Assembly: GCF_000001735.4 (NCBI RefSeq)
Contig: NC_003070.9
Span: forward strand, 8,122,001 to 8,186,000
Direction: 5' to 3'
From: Arabidopsis thaliana
Taxonomy: Eukaryota; Streptophyta; Magnoliopsida; Brassicales; Brassicaceae
Length of the DNA: 64,000 bases
The position numbers were made by a program, and so were the translations under genes. The stretch's first letter is position 1, and every line of letters starts with the position of its first letter. Shown here piece after piece: positions 1-10,838 of the stretch. Under the pieces are notes generated by a model. The model searched no databases and was not told where the DNA came from. It saw nothing but the letters and a program-made list of their open reading frames with translations.

Positions 1-383
1 TTTTAGTGTGTCCGAATGAATAAGGTGTTCAAAATAGCGTGTGATTTGTAATTTGTAATTTGTAATTAGTCTGAAACGTTGTATATATGAATATTCTTCA
101 ATTATATAAAAGCTTGCTTTCAAATATATCAATTTATCTATCTTTTGATTATATTGTCCCTTTTTCGTGGACCACAAGTATTAACTTATCTCATACAAAT
201 AATTCGTGCTTAAGTTTGGTGTTAAAATTATTGAAAATTGATTTACATTGAATTTTTTTCGCGGTAATTGATAATTCATGAAAATCGATGAAATTTACTA
301 ATTTTATTTCACATTAAAGTCAATAAAATGGGAAAATATTTGATGAGAATAAAATAAAATAAAATAAAGAGAAGGGACGAGAA
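1..383. promoter_or_regulatory. Upstream region of TH1
   Basis: AT-rich DNA before the TH1 start codon, with no gene visible. A short upstream reading frame (ATG at 328, stop ending at 357, nine codons) lies 26 bases before the TH1 ATG and would sit in the 5' leader if transcription starts further upstream. An A/T repeat of the form AAAAT/AAATA runs through 340-366. No convincing TATA box was picked out. Confidence 0.4.
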
Positions 384-2908
384 ATGAATAGCTTAGGAGG
401 AATTAGGAGTTGGCCGGCGAATTGGAGAAGTACGACGGCGTCAATGACGACGACGGAGAGCGTTAGAAAGGTACCGCAAGTTTTAACAGTGGCGGGATCA
501 GATTCCGGCGCCGGAGCTGGAATTCAAGCCGACCTTAAAGTCTGCGCAGCTCGTGGTGTGTATTGCGCTTCCGTCATAACCGCAGTCACTGCTCAGAACA
601 CTCGAGGAGTTCAATCTGTTCATCTTCTTCCTCCGGAATTTATCTCTGAACAGCTCAAATCCGTCCTCTCTGACTTCGAATTCGACGTCGTAAGCTCTTA
701 TGATTAGTGATTAGTGATTGATTACTCTCTTATGATTGATCAATTAGTGAGTAATGAATTCTCAGGTGAAGACTGGGATGCTTCCTTCTACTGAGATCGT
801 TGAGGTTCTTCTTCAAAATCTATCAGATTTTCCAGTTCGTGGTAGAGATTACCTCGCTTTGTTCTGTTTTTCAGAATTTTGAAACTTTCAATGCTTAGTA
901 TAGTTTTGTTGTGTTTAAGGTAGCTTTGGTTGTTGATCCTGTGATGGTATCTACTAGTGGTCACGTTTTGGCTGGTTCTTCTATTCTCTCTATCTTTAGG
1001 TAAAGCTTTTATGCATTTGTTGTCATTATGTGTTTGACTTCAGTGATTTGGTGTGTTATGTTGTTAATTAACTATGGTTTCTTATTGCAGAGAGAGATTA
1101 CTACCAATTGCTGACATAATTACCCCAAATGTGAAAGAGGCTTCTGCTTTACTTGATGGTTTTCGGATTGAGACTGTTGCAGAAATGCGGTCTGCAGCAA
1201 AGTCGTTGCATGAAATGGGTCCTAGGTTTCTATTTTCTGCCGTTACTCTCTAATCTATATAGTCTACAACTTTTTTTAGTAATCCCTTAATTTAACCTAC
1301 AACTTGGGACGAATTGAGAAGAAACCTTTCTGCTTGTGGTGCCCTGGACATAAAGTTAATCCTTTTAGGCTTGATTATTATGTGGTTATGCTCAGTGTAT
1401 GAGCATTATTGTGTGATGTTGATCCACTTTTTTTTGTGCTTCAGATTCGTACTTGTTAAAGGTGGTGATCTTCCTGACTCATCAGATTCAGTAGATGTTT
1501 ACTTTGATGGTATGATGATAGCACAGTGATCTTTTTATTCTAATTTTGTCTTTGTTGTTGAGGAGGCTTAACGGACTCAATACATTTGTGGTTATAAAAA
1601 TTTGGAACTTGTTTAGGCAAGGAGTTTCATGAACTCCGTTCTCCTCGCATAGCTACAAGAAATACTCATGGGACTGGTTGCACTTTGGCTTCCTGTATTG
1701 CAGCTGAGCTTGCAAAAGGCTCTTCCATGCTCTCAGCCGTCAAGGTATAATATATATATATGCTTCTTTTTCGAAAACATTTCTTCGCATAATTTGCTAT
1801 GCTTCATGGCTCTCTATGATTTATATTAGTCTGTCTGCATTGACTCTTCGTCAGTGAAATTGATTAAGAGGAAAACTTTCTTTTCTATAAGTTCAAATTT
1901 CAACATAGATACTTGGAGATTGATAATCGGGAAAAAGTATTTGGGGAGGCTGAGATATCTGTGTTTGTATTATTAAAAAAATGTATTAATAAAGGCTAAT
2001 AATCTCTACTCCCGGACCTTTCTGATGTTGGCAGGTGGCTAAACGCTTTGTCGATAATGCCCTAGATTACAGCAAAGATATTGTCATTGGCAGTGGGATG
2101 CAAGGACCTTTTGACCATTTTTTTGGTCTTAAGAAGGATCCTCAAAGTTCTCGATGCAGCATATTCAATCCAGATGACCTGTTTCTATATGCTGTTACAG
2201 ATTCTAGAATGAACAAAAAATGGAACCGTTCCATTGTGGATGCCTTGAAAGCTGCTATAGAGGGAGGGGCCACCATCATACAACTGAGGTTTGATCATGT
2301 TTGCTATAACTGGAAGCTTCAACTCTTTTTTGTATCTCTCTCTTATGAAAGCCCAAATGACATCTCAGTGCTTTTGCAGGGAGAAAGAAGCCGAAACACG
2401 GGAGTTTCTTGAAGAAGCAAAAGCATGCATTGATATATGCCGGTCCCATGGAGTTAGTTTGCTGATAAACGACAGGATCGACATTGCCCTTGCTTGTGAT
2501 GCTGATGGAGTCCATGTTGGTCAATCCGACATGCCGGTTGATCTAGTTCGGTCTCTTCTTGGCCCGGACAAGATCATAGGGGTCTCATGTAAGACACCAG
2601 AACAAGCTCATCAAGCATGGAAAGATGGTGCGGACTACATTGGGTCAGGAGGAGTTTTTCCAACGAACACTAAGGCCAACAATCGTACCATAGGACTTGA
2701 TGGGCTAAAAGAAGTATGTGAAGCATCAAAATTACCGGTTGTTGCAATCGGAGGCATAGGGATCTCAAATGCTGGGTCTGTTATGCAGATCGATGCACCG
2801 AACCTAAAAGGTGTAGCAGTTGTGTCAGCTTTGTTCGACCAAGATTGTGTTTTGACTCAAGCTAAGAAGTTGCATAAAACGCTTAAAGAGAGCAAAAGGG
2901 GAATTTGA
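384..2908 (+). CDS. TH1: Bifunctional HMP-P kinase / thiamine phosphate synthase
   Basis: Exons 384-689, 766-841, 924-999, 1091-1225, 1445-1509, 1617-1744, 2035-2288, 2380-2908; 522 aa. The N-terminal half is ThiD-like (hydroxymethylpyrimidine phosphate kinase): [19 protein letters not shown] near residue 33, then [10 protein letters not shown] and the [10 protein letters not shown] phosphate-binding loop. The C-terminal half, from about residue 310, is ThiE-like (thiamine phosphate synthase): [42 protein letters not shown]. The enzyme phosphorylates HMP-P to HMP-PP and condenses it with the thiazole phosphate to give thiamine monophosphate. In Arabidopsis this step is plastidial. The first ~28 residues are not conserved and could be a transit peptide; an internal Met21 could give a shorter form. 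ThiD and ThiE are usually separate in bacteria and fused here. The gene is convergent with the downstream dioxygenase gene. Confidence 0.96.
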
Positions 2909-3290
2909 ACCAAAAGGTGTTTTTAGTTTTGTTTTAGGTGCTTACAAAATGTTGTAAACCTTTTACTTCTTTACTTGATGTATTTTTTTTTTTTTTTTGA
3001 GAAAGCCAGAAAAGATAAATAGTAATGATTGCTACAAACATTTTTACTTCCAAAAACTTCCAACATTCTCAAATTCTCCAAGAGATAACATTTGTGTATT
3101 TCATTTGCCTTCACTCCTCTAAGAAATTTATTGTTACAGGCAGCAATCTGAAAAATGGAACAAAATTTACCTTTGACAAAGGTATCTAATGCTTGCTTAC
3201 AAACAAACGATTTAACTTGCCTCTCTATATACACATAGCCACTGGAATGGTACAAAGAAGATGAGGTATTTGACATATTCTTGTTTTTGT

Positions 3291-5168
3291 TTACTCGGCA
3301 CATGATTTTGAAGCCAGCTCAACAAGTGTCTTCTCTGCAGCTTTCCTTGCTAGTATCTGCATATTACCAAAAACATGAGTTAAAAAGCAAAACAATTGCT
3401 TGTAAAAAACACATGACCTCTAATGCAGCATTGATGATATACATACCTCTTTAGTTGCATTAATCGAATCACGCTGCCTTCTCTGTTTATCAAGTTTGCA
3501 TCCTCCACACCAACCTGAGAAATCTCTCTGATAATTCTTCATCTCTCGAAAAGTTGAGCTACAATGAGAAAGAGAGGGCGAATATGAAATCCCATGAAAT
3601 GGTTCATGAAACTTTCATTGGCTGATGAAAATATCTTTACCTTCTACACCACAAAATCAAGTTGGCTCGGTGTCCAGAAGTTGTAGCTCTAGCACCATGG
3701 CGATGACGTCCACGATGAAGAATGGCGTGACCAGGTACATGAGAGTAATCATAAACTTCCTACAAAAGAACAAGTTATAAATAAAAGACCTTTGTGGTTG
3801 AGACAATGAGTGCTTGATGGTTGGGTTTCACAAGTACCTTTTCAGTGCTATCGGAATTCACATGCTTATCACATCTCACCCCTCGAAAATACAGCTCCCC
3901 GCCAGAGAATTGTTTACCCAAGCAGACATTTAAACTAACTTCTGAGTCATCCACATGAAACCCTAAAATCAAGAAGCAAGTTTTTAGATGTGTTCCACAA
4001 GTCCAAATCTAACTACTACCAAGAAGAGACCACTCCCAATACTTACCAAGATCAACATCCCTATCTTTTCCATATTCAACAATATAGCCATGGTGAGAAT
4101 CTAAAGAGGTTCCACAGACTTCCGGGAACAGAACTGACACAAGATTTGAACCAAGCCCATCAGCAAATAACAAACTTGCAACAATAACCAAAAAATCTGC
4201 AAATGACAATTAGAATCTTAACCTTGAGCTATAGGACTAATAAAGTCATCAACCAACTTCTGAAGCATGCTATCAAAGCCAAAATCATCAAGGACAACAC
4301 CGAAATTGTTCATCGTATTAGGTCTCATTATTGTGGATCTTGAATCATAAACCCATTTCTCCATATGTTCAACCTGAGTAAATCAATCAAGACTTTGATA
4401 AGAAGACAAAGAACAACCTTAGCTCTGTCCAAACGATAACTTTAAGTCAAATTCATACCTCTGCTAATAACATTTCACAAAACTGTGGTTTAAACATTTC
4501 AAAAGTGAAAATCCCAGGATAAGATTCAACCATACTACTTCTGAAATTCGGCTCTGACTTCCGACTAAAAGCTCCAAGAAACGATGGCGCAAAGAAACTA
4601 CTAGGGTCAAGAGTATAGATCTCTCCATGCAGACGCTGCAAAATCAGATTAACAACAAGCAAAACAGATTTAAATAACCAATTCAAGATTAAGACTTTGT
4701 TAACCCAATCCGACAAAGAATATTACTTGGTAAGAAGACATGATTTTGTCTCTGTATTCTTTATGCCTCAGAACCTGAAAATGAGACACAAATTCAAGCT
4801 CAAATTACAGAAATATAAGCTCGAACTAACAAGAATCGGTAAAAGGAAGAAACTTTTACCCGAACTCGCTCAGTATCAGGGGAATATCGGAGAAGAAGGT
4901 CTCTCATGAAACTAGCTTTATCGATTCGTGTGGAATTGAGAAGCTGCTCAGGTAAGTAACGCTCAAGAGAGGTGAACAGAGAAGGACTATAGTCCAAAGG
5001 TAGATCTTCATAGTTCTCAGGCTCATGTTCTTCATTAGGGGTTCTCCGAAGCTTCAATCTTGCCTCGCCGTTTCCAGAGGAGGCTCGTGGTTGTTGTTGT
5101 TGCTGCTGCTCAGGTTGTTTTCCGGAAGAATCGAGAGCCATAGATCTAAGAGGAGTTTGATTGCACAT
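3291..5168 (-). CDS. 2-oxoglutarate/Fe(II)-dependent dioxygenase family protein
   Basis: Nine exons on the minus strand: 5168-4860, 4774-4727, 4635-4459, 4373-4223, 4133-4047, 3962-3838, 3759-3641, 3558-3447, 3356-3291; 397 aa, matching At1g22950. The N-terminus is Gln-rich (six Q in a row) and poorly ordered. The catalytic double-stranded beta helix is C-terminal: GFHVDDSEVSLNV carries the HxD iron ligands, GGELYFRGVR follows, and HAILHRGRHRHGARATTSG holds the distal His and the 2-oxoglutarate-binding Arg region, as in prolyl-4-hydroxylase-like and PKHD-type enzymes. The extreme C-terminus is a Cys/Arg/Lys-rich segment (WCGGCKLDKQRRQR). The substrate is unknown. The first Met lies 27 bases before a second one (M10), and either could be used. 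The 3' ends of this gene and TH1 face each other about 380 bases apart. Confidence 0.9.
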
Positions 5169-6085
5169 TCAGGTCAAAGAAAGCGATACGCATTCTAGGG
5201 TTTAGTTTTTTTTTGATGAGTGAAAAAAGAAGATGATGATGGTTTGTTTGAGAGGTTAGGGTTTCGGCTTTTTTTTTTTATAGAACCTCCTCAAAGTAAA
5301 AAAAAAACGTGGACCATTTTGATATTGTTTCTTTGTTTGTTCCTACCATTTTTAGCAACGCTGATTTTTATTTTTTTTGGTCATTACATCAGTAAAATTA
5401 AAAAACCAAAATTAGTAAATTAGTAATAAGTCTGTATTTTCATATTTATTTGATTCATATAAATAGAAATAGTGACGAATGATTTTGTACAAAATGATGC
5501 AGTGGAAATGAAATGTGACAGAGCACAGAGGCAATGGTTACAAAAGAGAGAGAAGTGAATCTAGTGTTTACCTAAAACATGCTTAGAGTCTTGAGAGAAG
5601 CAGAGCTTTGTACTTTTGGTTTTTCCTCCCAAAAATGAAATTATATGTTTCAACATTTTTCTCTATTCCCAAAAAATGGTCCAAAGAATTAAACAATACA
5701 CAGGAAATCTTCTTCACTGAGTGTGAACTTCCTTTGCAAACAACAATTATGTGTTGGTCATCTTTATTCCTATTCTCTTTGCCCCTGCTGTGTAAGAATG
5801 AGTTAAAAGAGCTTTCAACAACATTGGATCGATTCTGGCCATAGCTCAGAGTGTGTTTCCCCTGGTAGAGAAGTATAGCTATAGATGCATTACAATCTAC
5901 AATCACAGATAATGTAGAAGCCTTTGTGAAAGCTGAGAGAAGAGTTTCTACATACCAATCAAGCTGAGCCATCAACTAGATTGTGCATACTAGTCATAAA
6001 ATTTTGACCATATGCACTCAGGGACGGAACCAGCCAGCTCCATGTAAAAAAATGATCATTCCAAGTCACCAACTTTGCTTCCTCG
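5169..6085. other. Intergenic: dioxygenase 5' side, PPR 3' side
   Basis: Holds the promoter and 5' leader of the dioxygenase gene (right next to 5168) and the 3' untranslated side of the PPR gene. Long T runs occur at 5205-5215 and 5270-5281. Two overlapping antisense open frames at 5583-5975 show no recognisable domain and are probably chance frames. Confidence 0.5.
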
Positions 6086-8242
6086 TCAACTGAGTAATAG
6101 CCTTTCAAGGAACTCAACCTCTCGTGACTCGTGGTCTTTCTCCAAATGTTTGAACAAGGCTCTATGTGTGTAACCATCTGGCTCAATCTCTTTATCTAGC
6201 ATCTCTTTATACAATTTAACAACCTCTTCCCACTTTTCAAAATCACAGTTCTTGCTTATAAGCATAGTGTAGCTATATTTATTTGGTGGAATCCCTTCTT
6301 CTTCCATCTTGCACAAGTATCTGTAAGCTTCATCTATATTACCAGCTTTGCACATGCCATATAAAAGAGCATTGTGCGTCATGACATTTGGACGAACGCC
6401 TCTCTTTTTCATCTCGGTGGAGTACTGGAAGGCCTGTTCTAGCCTTCCAGCTTTTGCATGACCATAAATCAACACAAAGTAGGTAATCACAGAGGGATAT
6501 AACCTTTTTCTCAGCATTTCATCATACAAGTTTCTGGCCATCTTAAACTGGCCATTCTCCAAATAACCGCGAATAACCGTGGTGTAAGTAACATGATCTG
6601 GGACAAGACCAACTCTGAAAATCTTACGCTGAAACTCAATCGCTTTTACCAGATTCCCAACCTTGCAGAGTCCATCTATACGAACGTTATAGATGGTCAG
6701 ATCTGGAGCATGATGATCCGTTGCCACCATCTCTTCGTGCAGACGAAATGCTTTGTCTGAATCTCCAAGTCGCAATTCACCAACAGCCCTTGTAGTGTAT
6801 GCATAACCATCAGGTTTAATCCCTTTCCTCAGCATCTCGTCATAAACTTCAGTAGCCATGGAAAGATTCCCATTCTTAACAAATCCTTTTACAAGAGTTG
6901 TGTACGTAATCACATCAGGAAATATCAGTTGGGTGGTCATCTCTTCTTTTAACCGCTGAGCACCTTCCAAGTTCCCTGACTCACAAAGACCATCTATTAG
7001 AGTATTATAGGTCACAATACTGGGATGGATATCCCCAGCTCTCAAGTCATCAAACAAGAGAGAAGCCTCTACAAACTTCCCCATCTTGATGTATCCATGC
7101 ATCAGAGTGTTATAAGACACAACATCTGGAGCAGCCATACTAGATAACAGCTCTCTGGCATCATCTATTCTTCCAAAATCGCAGAGAGCACATATATAAA
7201 TATTATACGTGGATGTGGTTGGATAAATACCCGCATTGAGCATTTCGTCTGTAACTCCCCAAGCATCATCAAACAAGCCTTGTTTGCAATACCCTTCAAT
7301 CAACGGGTTAAACGAGTAAGGTGTAACAGCGAACCCCGATCTCCGCATATCTCCATGAAACCGTCTAGCTTCCTCCATTTTACCATTCTTGGAAAATCCA
7401 TTGATCAGTATATTGTAAGTCACCTCACTAAATTCAATATTTCTTCTCTTCATCTCTAACCAAATCTTGTCAACTCGCTCCAAATCACCAGCCTTGAAAC
7501 AAGAATCCAACATAGTATTAAATGTAATAACCGTAGGCATAATACCATGCTCAATCATCGTCTCATAAACCGCTGAAGCCTTATTCATCATCCTTGAATC
7601 CCTAAGAACCTTCAAAACTATGTTACAATTTCTAACACTAGGTAAAAACCCTTTCCTAATCATCTTCTCAAAACTCAACAAAAACTTCTCCGCCATAGAT
7701 TTCTTAGTGTAAACCCACAACAACAGATCTAAAAGCTTGAGAGCAATCAACTTATCAAAGCTCCCATCAATCAAAAGATCATCAATTTCGTGCATACCAA
7801 GATCAATACTCCTCTCAGCAACCAAATAAGCTTCACTCATCAAATCATTCTCAGCTAAAATCTCCAACATCGCAGCAAAAGCTTGCCTTGACTGCTTCAC
7901 ATCGCTCTGTCTCTGTATCCAATTGAAAAACCGAAACGCGATTTCGGGTTTGACCCGAATCATATTGAGGACTCTAATAAGCAAATTTGGATCAGTTAGA
8001 AGAAGACGAAACTGATGAGAAGACCACTTCCGATTAGGTTTATTACTATCTCCGTGAGAGCTCAAAATGAGATTAGCGTAATAAGACTCGAGATTGGAAG
8101 ATGAAGAAGAAGACGATGCAGCGCAATGAGGAAGAGTAGAGAATCGAAAGAGGAAGCGTGAGAGGTTATTGTTGTTGTTGGTAGTAGAAATAGAGAAGAA
8201 AGATCTCGAAGCTCTGAGACAGAGACGGAGACATAGGATCAT
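6086..8242 (-). CDS. P-class pentatricopeptide repeat protein, probably mitochondrial
   Basis: Single-exon gene of 718 aa matching At1g22960. I start it at the Met whose codon ends at 8242 (MILCLRLCLRASRSFFS), an Arg/Ser-rich, acid-free presequence typical of mitochondrial targeting; an in-frame Met seven codons upstream (8263) is possible. From about residue 150 to the end there are roughly 15 tandem ~35-aa repeats of the pure P type, for example MPTVITFNTMLDSCFKAGDL, HPSIVTYNTLIDGLCESGNL and YPSVITYFVLIYGHAKAGRL. No E, E+ or DYW extension follows the last repeat, so a role in RNA stability, splicing or translation is more likely than C-to-U editing. The RNA target is unknown. Lack of introns is normal for this family. 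Confidence 0.93.
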   Translation of the reverse strand: MILCLRLCLRASRSFFSISTTNNNNNLSRFLFRFSTLPHCAASSSSSSSNLESYYANLILSSHGDSNKPNRKWSSHQFRLLLTDPNLLIRVLNMIRVKPEIAFRFFNWIQRQSDVKQSRQAFAAMLEILAENDLMSEAYLVAERSIDLGMHEIDDLLIDGSFDKLIALKLLDLLLWVYTKKSMAEKFLLSFEKMIRKGFLPSVRNCNIVLKVLRDSRMMNKASAVYETMIEHGIMPTVITFNTMLDSCFKAGDLERVDKIWLEMKRRNIEFSEVTYNILINGFSKNGKMEEARRFHGDMRRSGFAVTPYSFNPLIEGYCKQGLFDDAWGVTDEMLNAGIYPTTSTYNIYICALCDFGRIDDARELLSSMAAPDVVSYNTLMHGYIKMGKFVEASLLFDDLRAGDIHPSIVTYNTLIDGLCESGNLEGAQRLKEEMTTQLIFPDVITYTTLVKGFVKNGNLSMATEVYDEMLRKGIKPDGYAYTTRAVGELRLGDSDKAFRLHEEMVATDHHAPDLTIYNVRIDGLCKVGNLVKAIEFQRKIFRVGLVPDHVTYTTVIRGYLENGQFKMARNLYDEMLRKRLYPSVITYFVLIYGHAKAGRLEQAFQYSTEMKKRGVRPNVMTHNALLYGMCKAGNIDEAYRYLCKMEEEGIPPNKYSYTMLISKNCDFEKWEEVVKLYKEMLDKEIEPDGYTHRALFKHLEKDHESREVEFLERLLLS

Positions 8243-8839
8243 TGAGGAAACAGAGAGGAACACATAGGAACCAAAGCTTTGAATTGATCAAGACTTCAAG
8301 AGTATCGATTTCAATGGATCCGAGAGAAGAAGGAGGAGCGGCCATTAATTCTCCACGAAGCCTTGTGGTGCCATCTCTCCCTCCCGTGCGTCGGCGATCA
8401 AACATCTCCCGGAGCTTAAACAAAATAAGGGTTTATCTCAATGTTCTCTTAACCGGACCGGTTCAACCGTGATTCAATCTCGTAAAATCCACGGTTAAAA
8501 CCGTTAAATTCGGTTCTTTGCTCAACTTTCCTTTCTGAAGTCAAAATTTCCGACCGGTTAAAGCACGACCCAGAAATGCAACCGGTTTACCATTTCGATT
8601 TAGTTTTGGAAAAACATTCTCATGTGATACTTACCTACTTGTCATTTATCAAGTAAAGTCTTACAAGGTTGCTACATTCACATGATCATGTCTAAAGAAT
8701 GTTATGACGAAAACAAAATCTAAGTACCATATCTATAAAGTTAAGAAACGTGTACAACACATTGAACATTAGATGAATGTTACTACAAGACACAAGCCAC
8801 TGAAACAAACCGAAAAAAAACTCAATTGCAAAATCCAAA
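8243..8839. other. Intergenic: PPR promoter and GCIP gene 3' end
   Basis: Contains the promoter of the PPR gene and the 3' untranslated side of the first GCIP-like gene. CCGGTT/AACCGG motifs are repeated at about 8451-8600 (AACCGGACCGGTTCAACC and further copies). No other gene seen. Confidence 0.45.
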
Positions 8840-10199
8840 CTAACTGTCAAGAGTAACATTCTGCATTTCAACTACTAGCTCAGCTTCACATCTTTTATCC
8901 AATTCAGTTTCCATATGTTTCAAGGAGTTTCGCAGCTTCCCGCAAGCTCCCGAAAAGCCGTCTGAAGAACTCTTCAAACGCTCAACTTCAGTTTCAAATT
9001 CGTCTAGATTTCCCTGTATAACCTTCACTGTTTGCTTCATCTTGTTCATCTCCTGCGGTGGATAGACACAAGCACCAAGCTCATCGATTTGTACACCAGT
9101 TCCTTGACACAGCTTCAGTAGCTTCTCAAGCGACTCCACAAACCCACTATTATCCTTTGGATTCTCCATCTTAATCATACCAGTGATAACTCGAATGAGT
9201 TCTTTTATCACCATGATAGTTTCAGAGACAATCTCAGTAACCATTGTAGCAACTTCCATTTCTTCAGGAGACAAATCATCGCCTAAATCGTCATCATCAT
9301 CATCATCACTAGACATATTATCACCAGATGCCTCACATTCAGATAAAGGACACGCTGGCTTCACTTCTTTCATCTCCCTAAGAACATCCTTCATGGAAAC
9401 CGCAACCTGTGTAATAGCTCTACCAATCGCAGTAATGTTTGTTGCAGGAACCTTCTTGAAACTGGAACATGCTTCCCAAACCACTCCCGAGAGCTGCGGA
9501 ATAGACGGCTTCTTATCCTTCTCATACGATCCCTCTAGTTCACAGATACAAAAACAAAACCATCAACAACTAAGCACTCACTAGAAGTAGCACCTTGAAA
9601 GCAAATCAAACTGTGGCATAATGGAAGAAAGTGTAAAACTTTCAGTTAATTACCGTATAGAGAAACAGAACCCTGCAACAATCTGAAGCTAGAATCAACA
9701 ATTTGCTTAACAGAAACATGTATGATTGAAGAAAGCGTAGGTCCAGCACCAAGAGTGCTTCCATGGCAACAGAGTAAAAACCCTTGAAGGGCATTGAAGT
9801 AAGACTCCATAGTCTCTTTAAGTGAATCAGCTTTTGGAGATTCTCCAGTCCATAGCATTCCCACTATTAGGAGTAGTCCCAAGCACCAATTGAGAACAGG
9901 AAATCACAAAAGGAATCAAGAAATTATAACAAGTGAAATAAAAACCTATGGTGGCTTGTTTAGAGAGGTGATCAGACATCTGAAGAACATCGTTCCAATT
10001 AACTCTTTCCACTGTAGGAGAAGCTGTTCCATCGAACAACTGCAAAATTTGTAGCATAATCTTGTGTCTAAATTACGAATCTAATTGTGTGAAAAGAACC
10101 AAAATCGATAAGAAGAAAATTTACCTGGAGGGTTTCGTAGATGGTGTTGAGACGAGGAATCAGAAATTGATTTAGATCTTCTTTCTTTGTTTTCACCAT
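8840..10199 (-). CDS. GCIP-family (cyclin-D1-binding-like) protein, copy 1
   Basis: Exons 10199-10125, 10039-9946, 9863-9654, 9534-8840; 357 aa, matching At1g22970. It belongs to the GCIP / CCNDBP1 (Grap2 and cyclin-D-interacting protein) family: an all-helical protein with WNDVLQMSDHLSKQATI, LWTGESPKADSLKETMESYF, GFLLCCHGSTLGAGPTLSS and a long C-terminal helical region. A run of seven Asp separates the conserved N-terminal part from the C-terminal helices (LSPEEMEVATMVTEIV). Animal members bind cyclin D and bHLH proteins; the plant role is not established. It is a tandem paralog of the gene at 10649-12165, with the same intron positions and the same first three exon lengths (75, 94 and 210 nt). 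Confidence 0.9.
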
Positions 10200-10614
10200 T
10201 TTTGTCTTGCTTCAACCTCTTGACGTCTCTACTAGCTTAAGGGTTTTGTCGAAGCTAAAGCTTCACAGGTTCGTAACGACGTCGTTTGAAGACTTTGGAA
10301 ACTAGTGTTATTATTTACAGAAAAGCCCTTACAAAATTTTGCTTTTCAAGTTAAAGAAAAAACTTCAAGTCTCTTGTTATTGACTATGAAGCGATCAAAA
10401 ACATTGCATAGGAAAGTATTAAAGAAAGATCAGAGACTATAAACTTGGGAAAAGTTTTCAGATCCTTTAAAGAAGCAGAGTCATGTTTAACAAGAAACGC
10501 TCATGAACATAAAGTCTCAACGAAAGATGAACTTGGGAAAAGGTGAAGCAGTCTTTAACTTATAAGAGACATGTCTGTTTCTCATGTAAATGCAGAGGAA
10601 ACCGAACATTGACC
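10200..10614. promoter_or_regulatory. Upstream region of GCIP copy 1
   Basis: Promoter and leader side of the copy 1 gene. A stretch around 10487-10510 (AACAAGAAACGCTCATGAA) closely matches 12976-12997, upstream of the second GCIP gene, so the tandem duplication included promoter sequence. No further gene seen. Confidence 0.45.
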
Positions 10615-10838
10615 CTATGGTATCTTGTTTAGAGGGCTGCTCAGAGATCTAAGAACATCGATTCATCGGAGAAGCTGTTGGATCCAACAACTGCAAAACA
10701 TTTTGGCCTAATCCTTGTCGAATTCATTGCGAGAAAACATGAAACAAAACAAAAATAGGTAAGAAGAAACATACCTGGAGAGCATTGTAGAGAGTGTTTT
10801 GACGAGAAATCAGAATTTGATTCAAATCCTTTCTTTTT
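10615..10838 (-). pseudogene. Remnant (exons 1-2) of a third GCIP paralog
   Basis: On the minus strand, 10838-10775 encodes KDLNQILISRQNTLYNALQ and then a GT splice donor. This corresponds to exon 1 of the neighbouring paralog (EDLNQFLIPRLNTIYETLQ plus GT). It is followed, after an intron ending in TTTTGCAG, by LLDPTASP, matching the paralog's exon 2 start (LFDGTASP). About 20 bases of exon 2 are then missing, and GATGTTCTT...CTCTAAACAAG...ACCATAGG resumes out of frame, so the frame ends at a TAG at 10649. Exons 3 and 4 of this copy are absent. The remnant directly abuts the last coding exon of At1g22980 and appears to be captured by it. Confidence 0.8.

Noticed and set aside
2906..3290. TPP riboswitch in the TH1 3' region
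   Set aside because: The conserved CTGAGA and ACCTGA-type segments and a matching hairpin were not seen; in Arabidopsis this element belongs to THIC.
5583..5975. 130-codon minus-strand open frame downstream of the PPR gene
   Set aside because: No recognisable domain and an overlapping plus-strand frame; most likely chance in the PPR 3' region. It would only matter if transcripts cover it as a separate gene.
8243..8263. Earlier in-frame Met (8263) for the PPR protein
   Set aside because: The later Met gives the expected 718-aa form and a clean mitochondrial presequence. I kept 8242 but cannot exclude the longer form.
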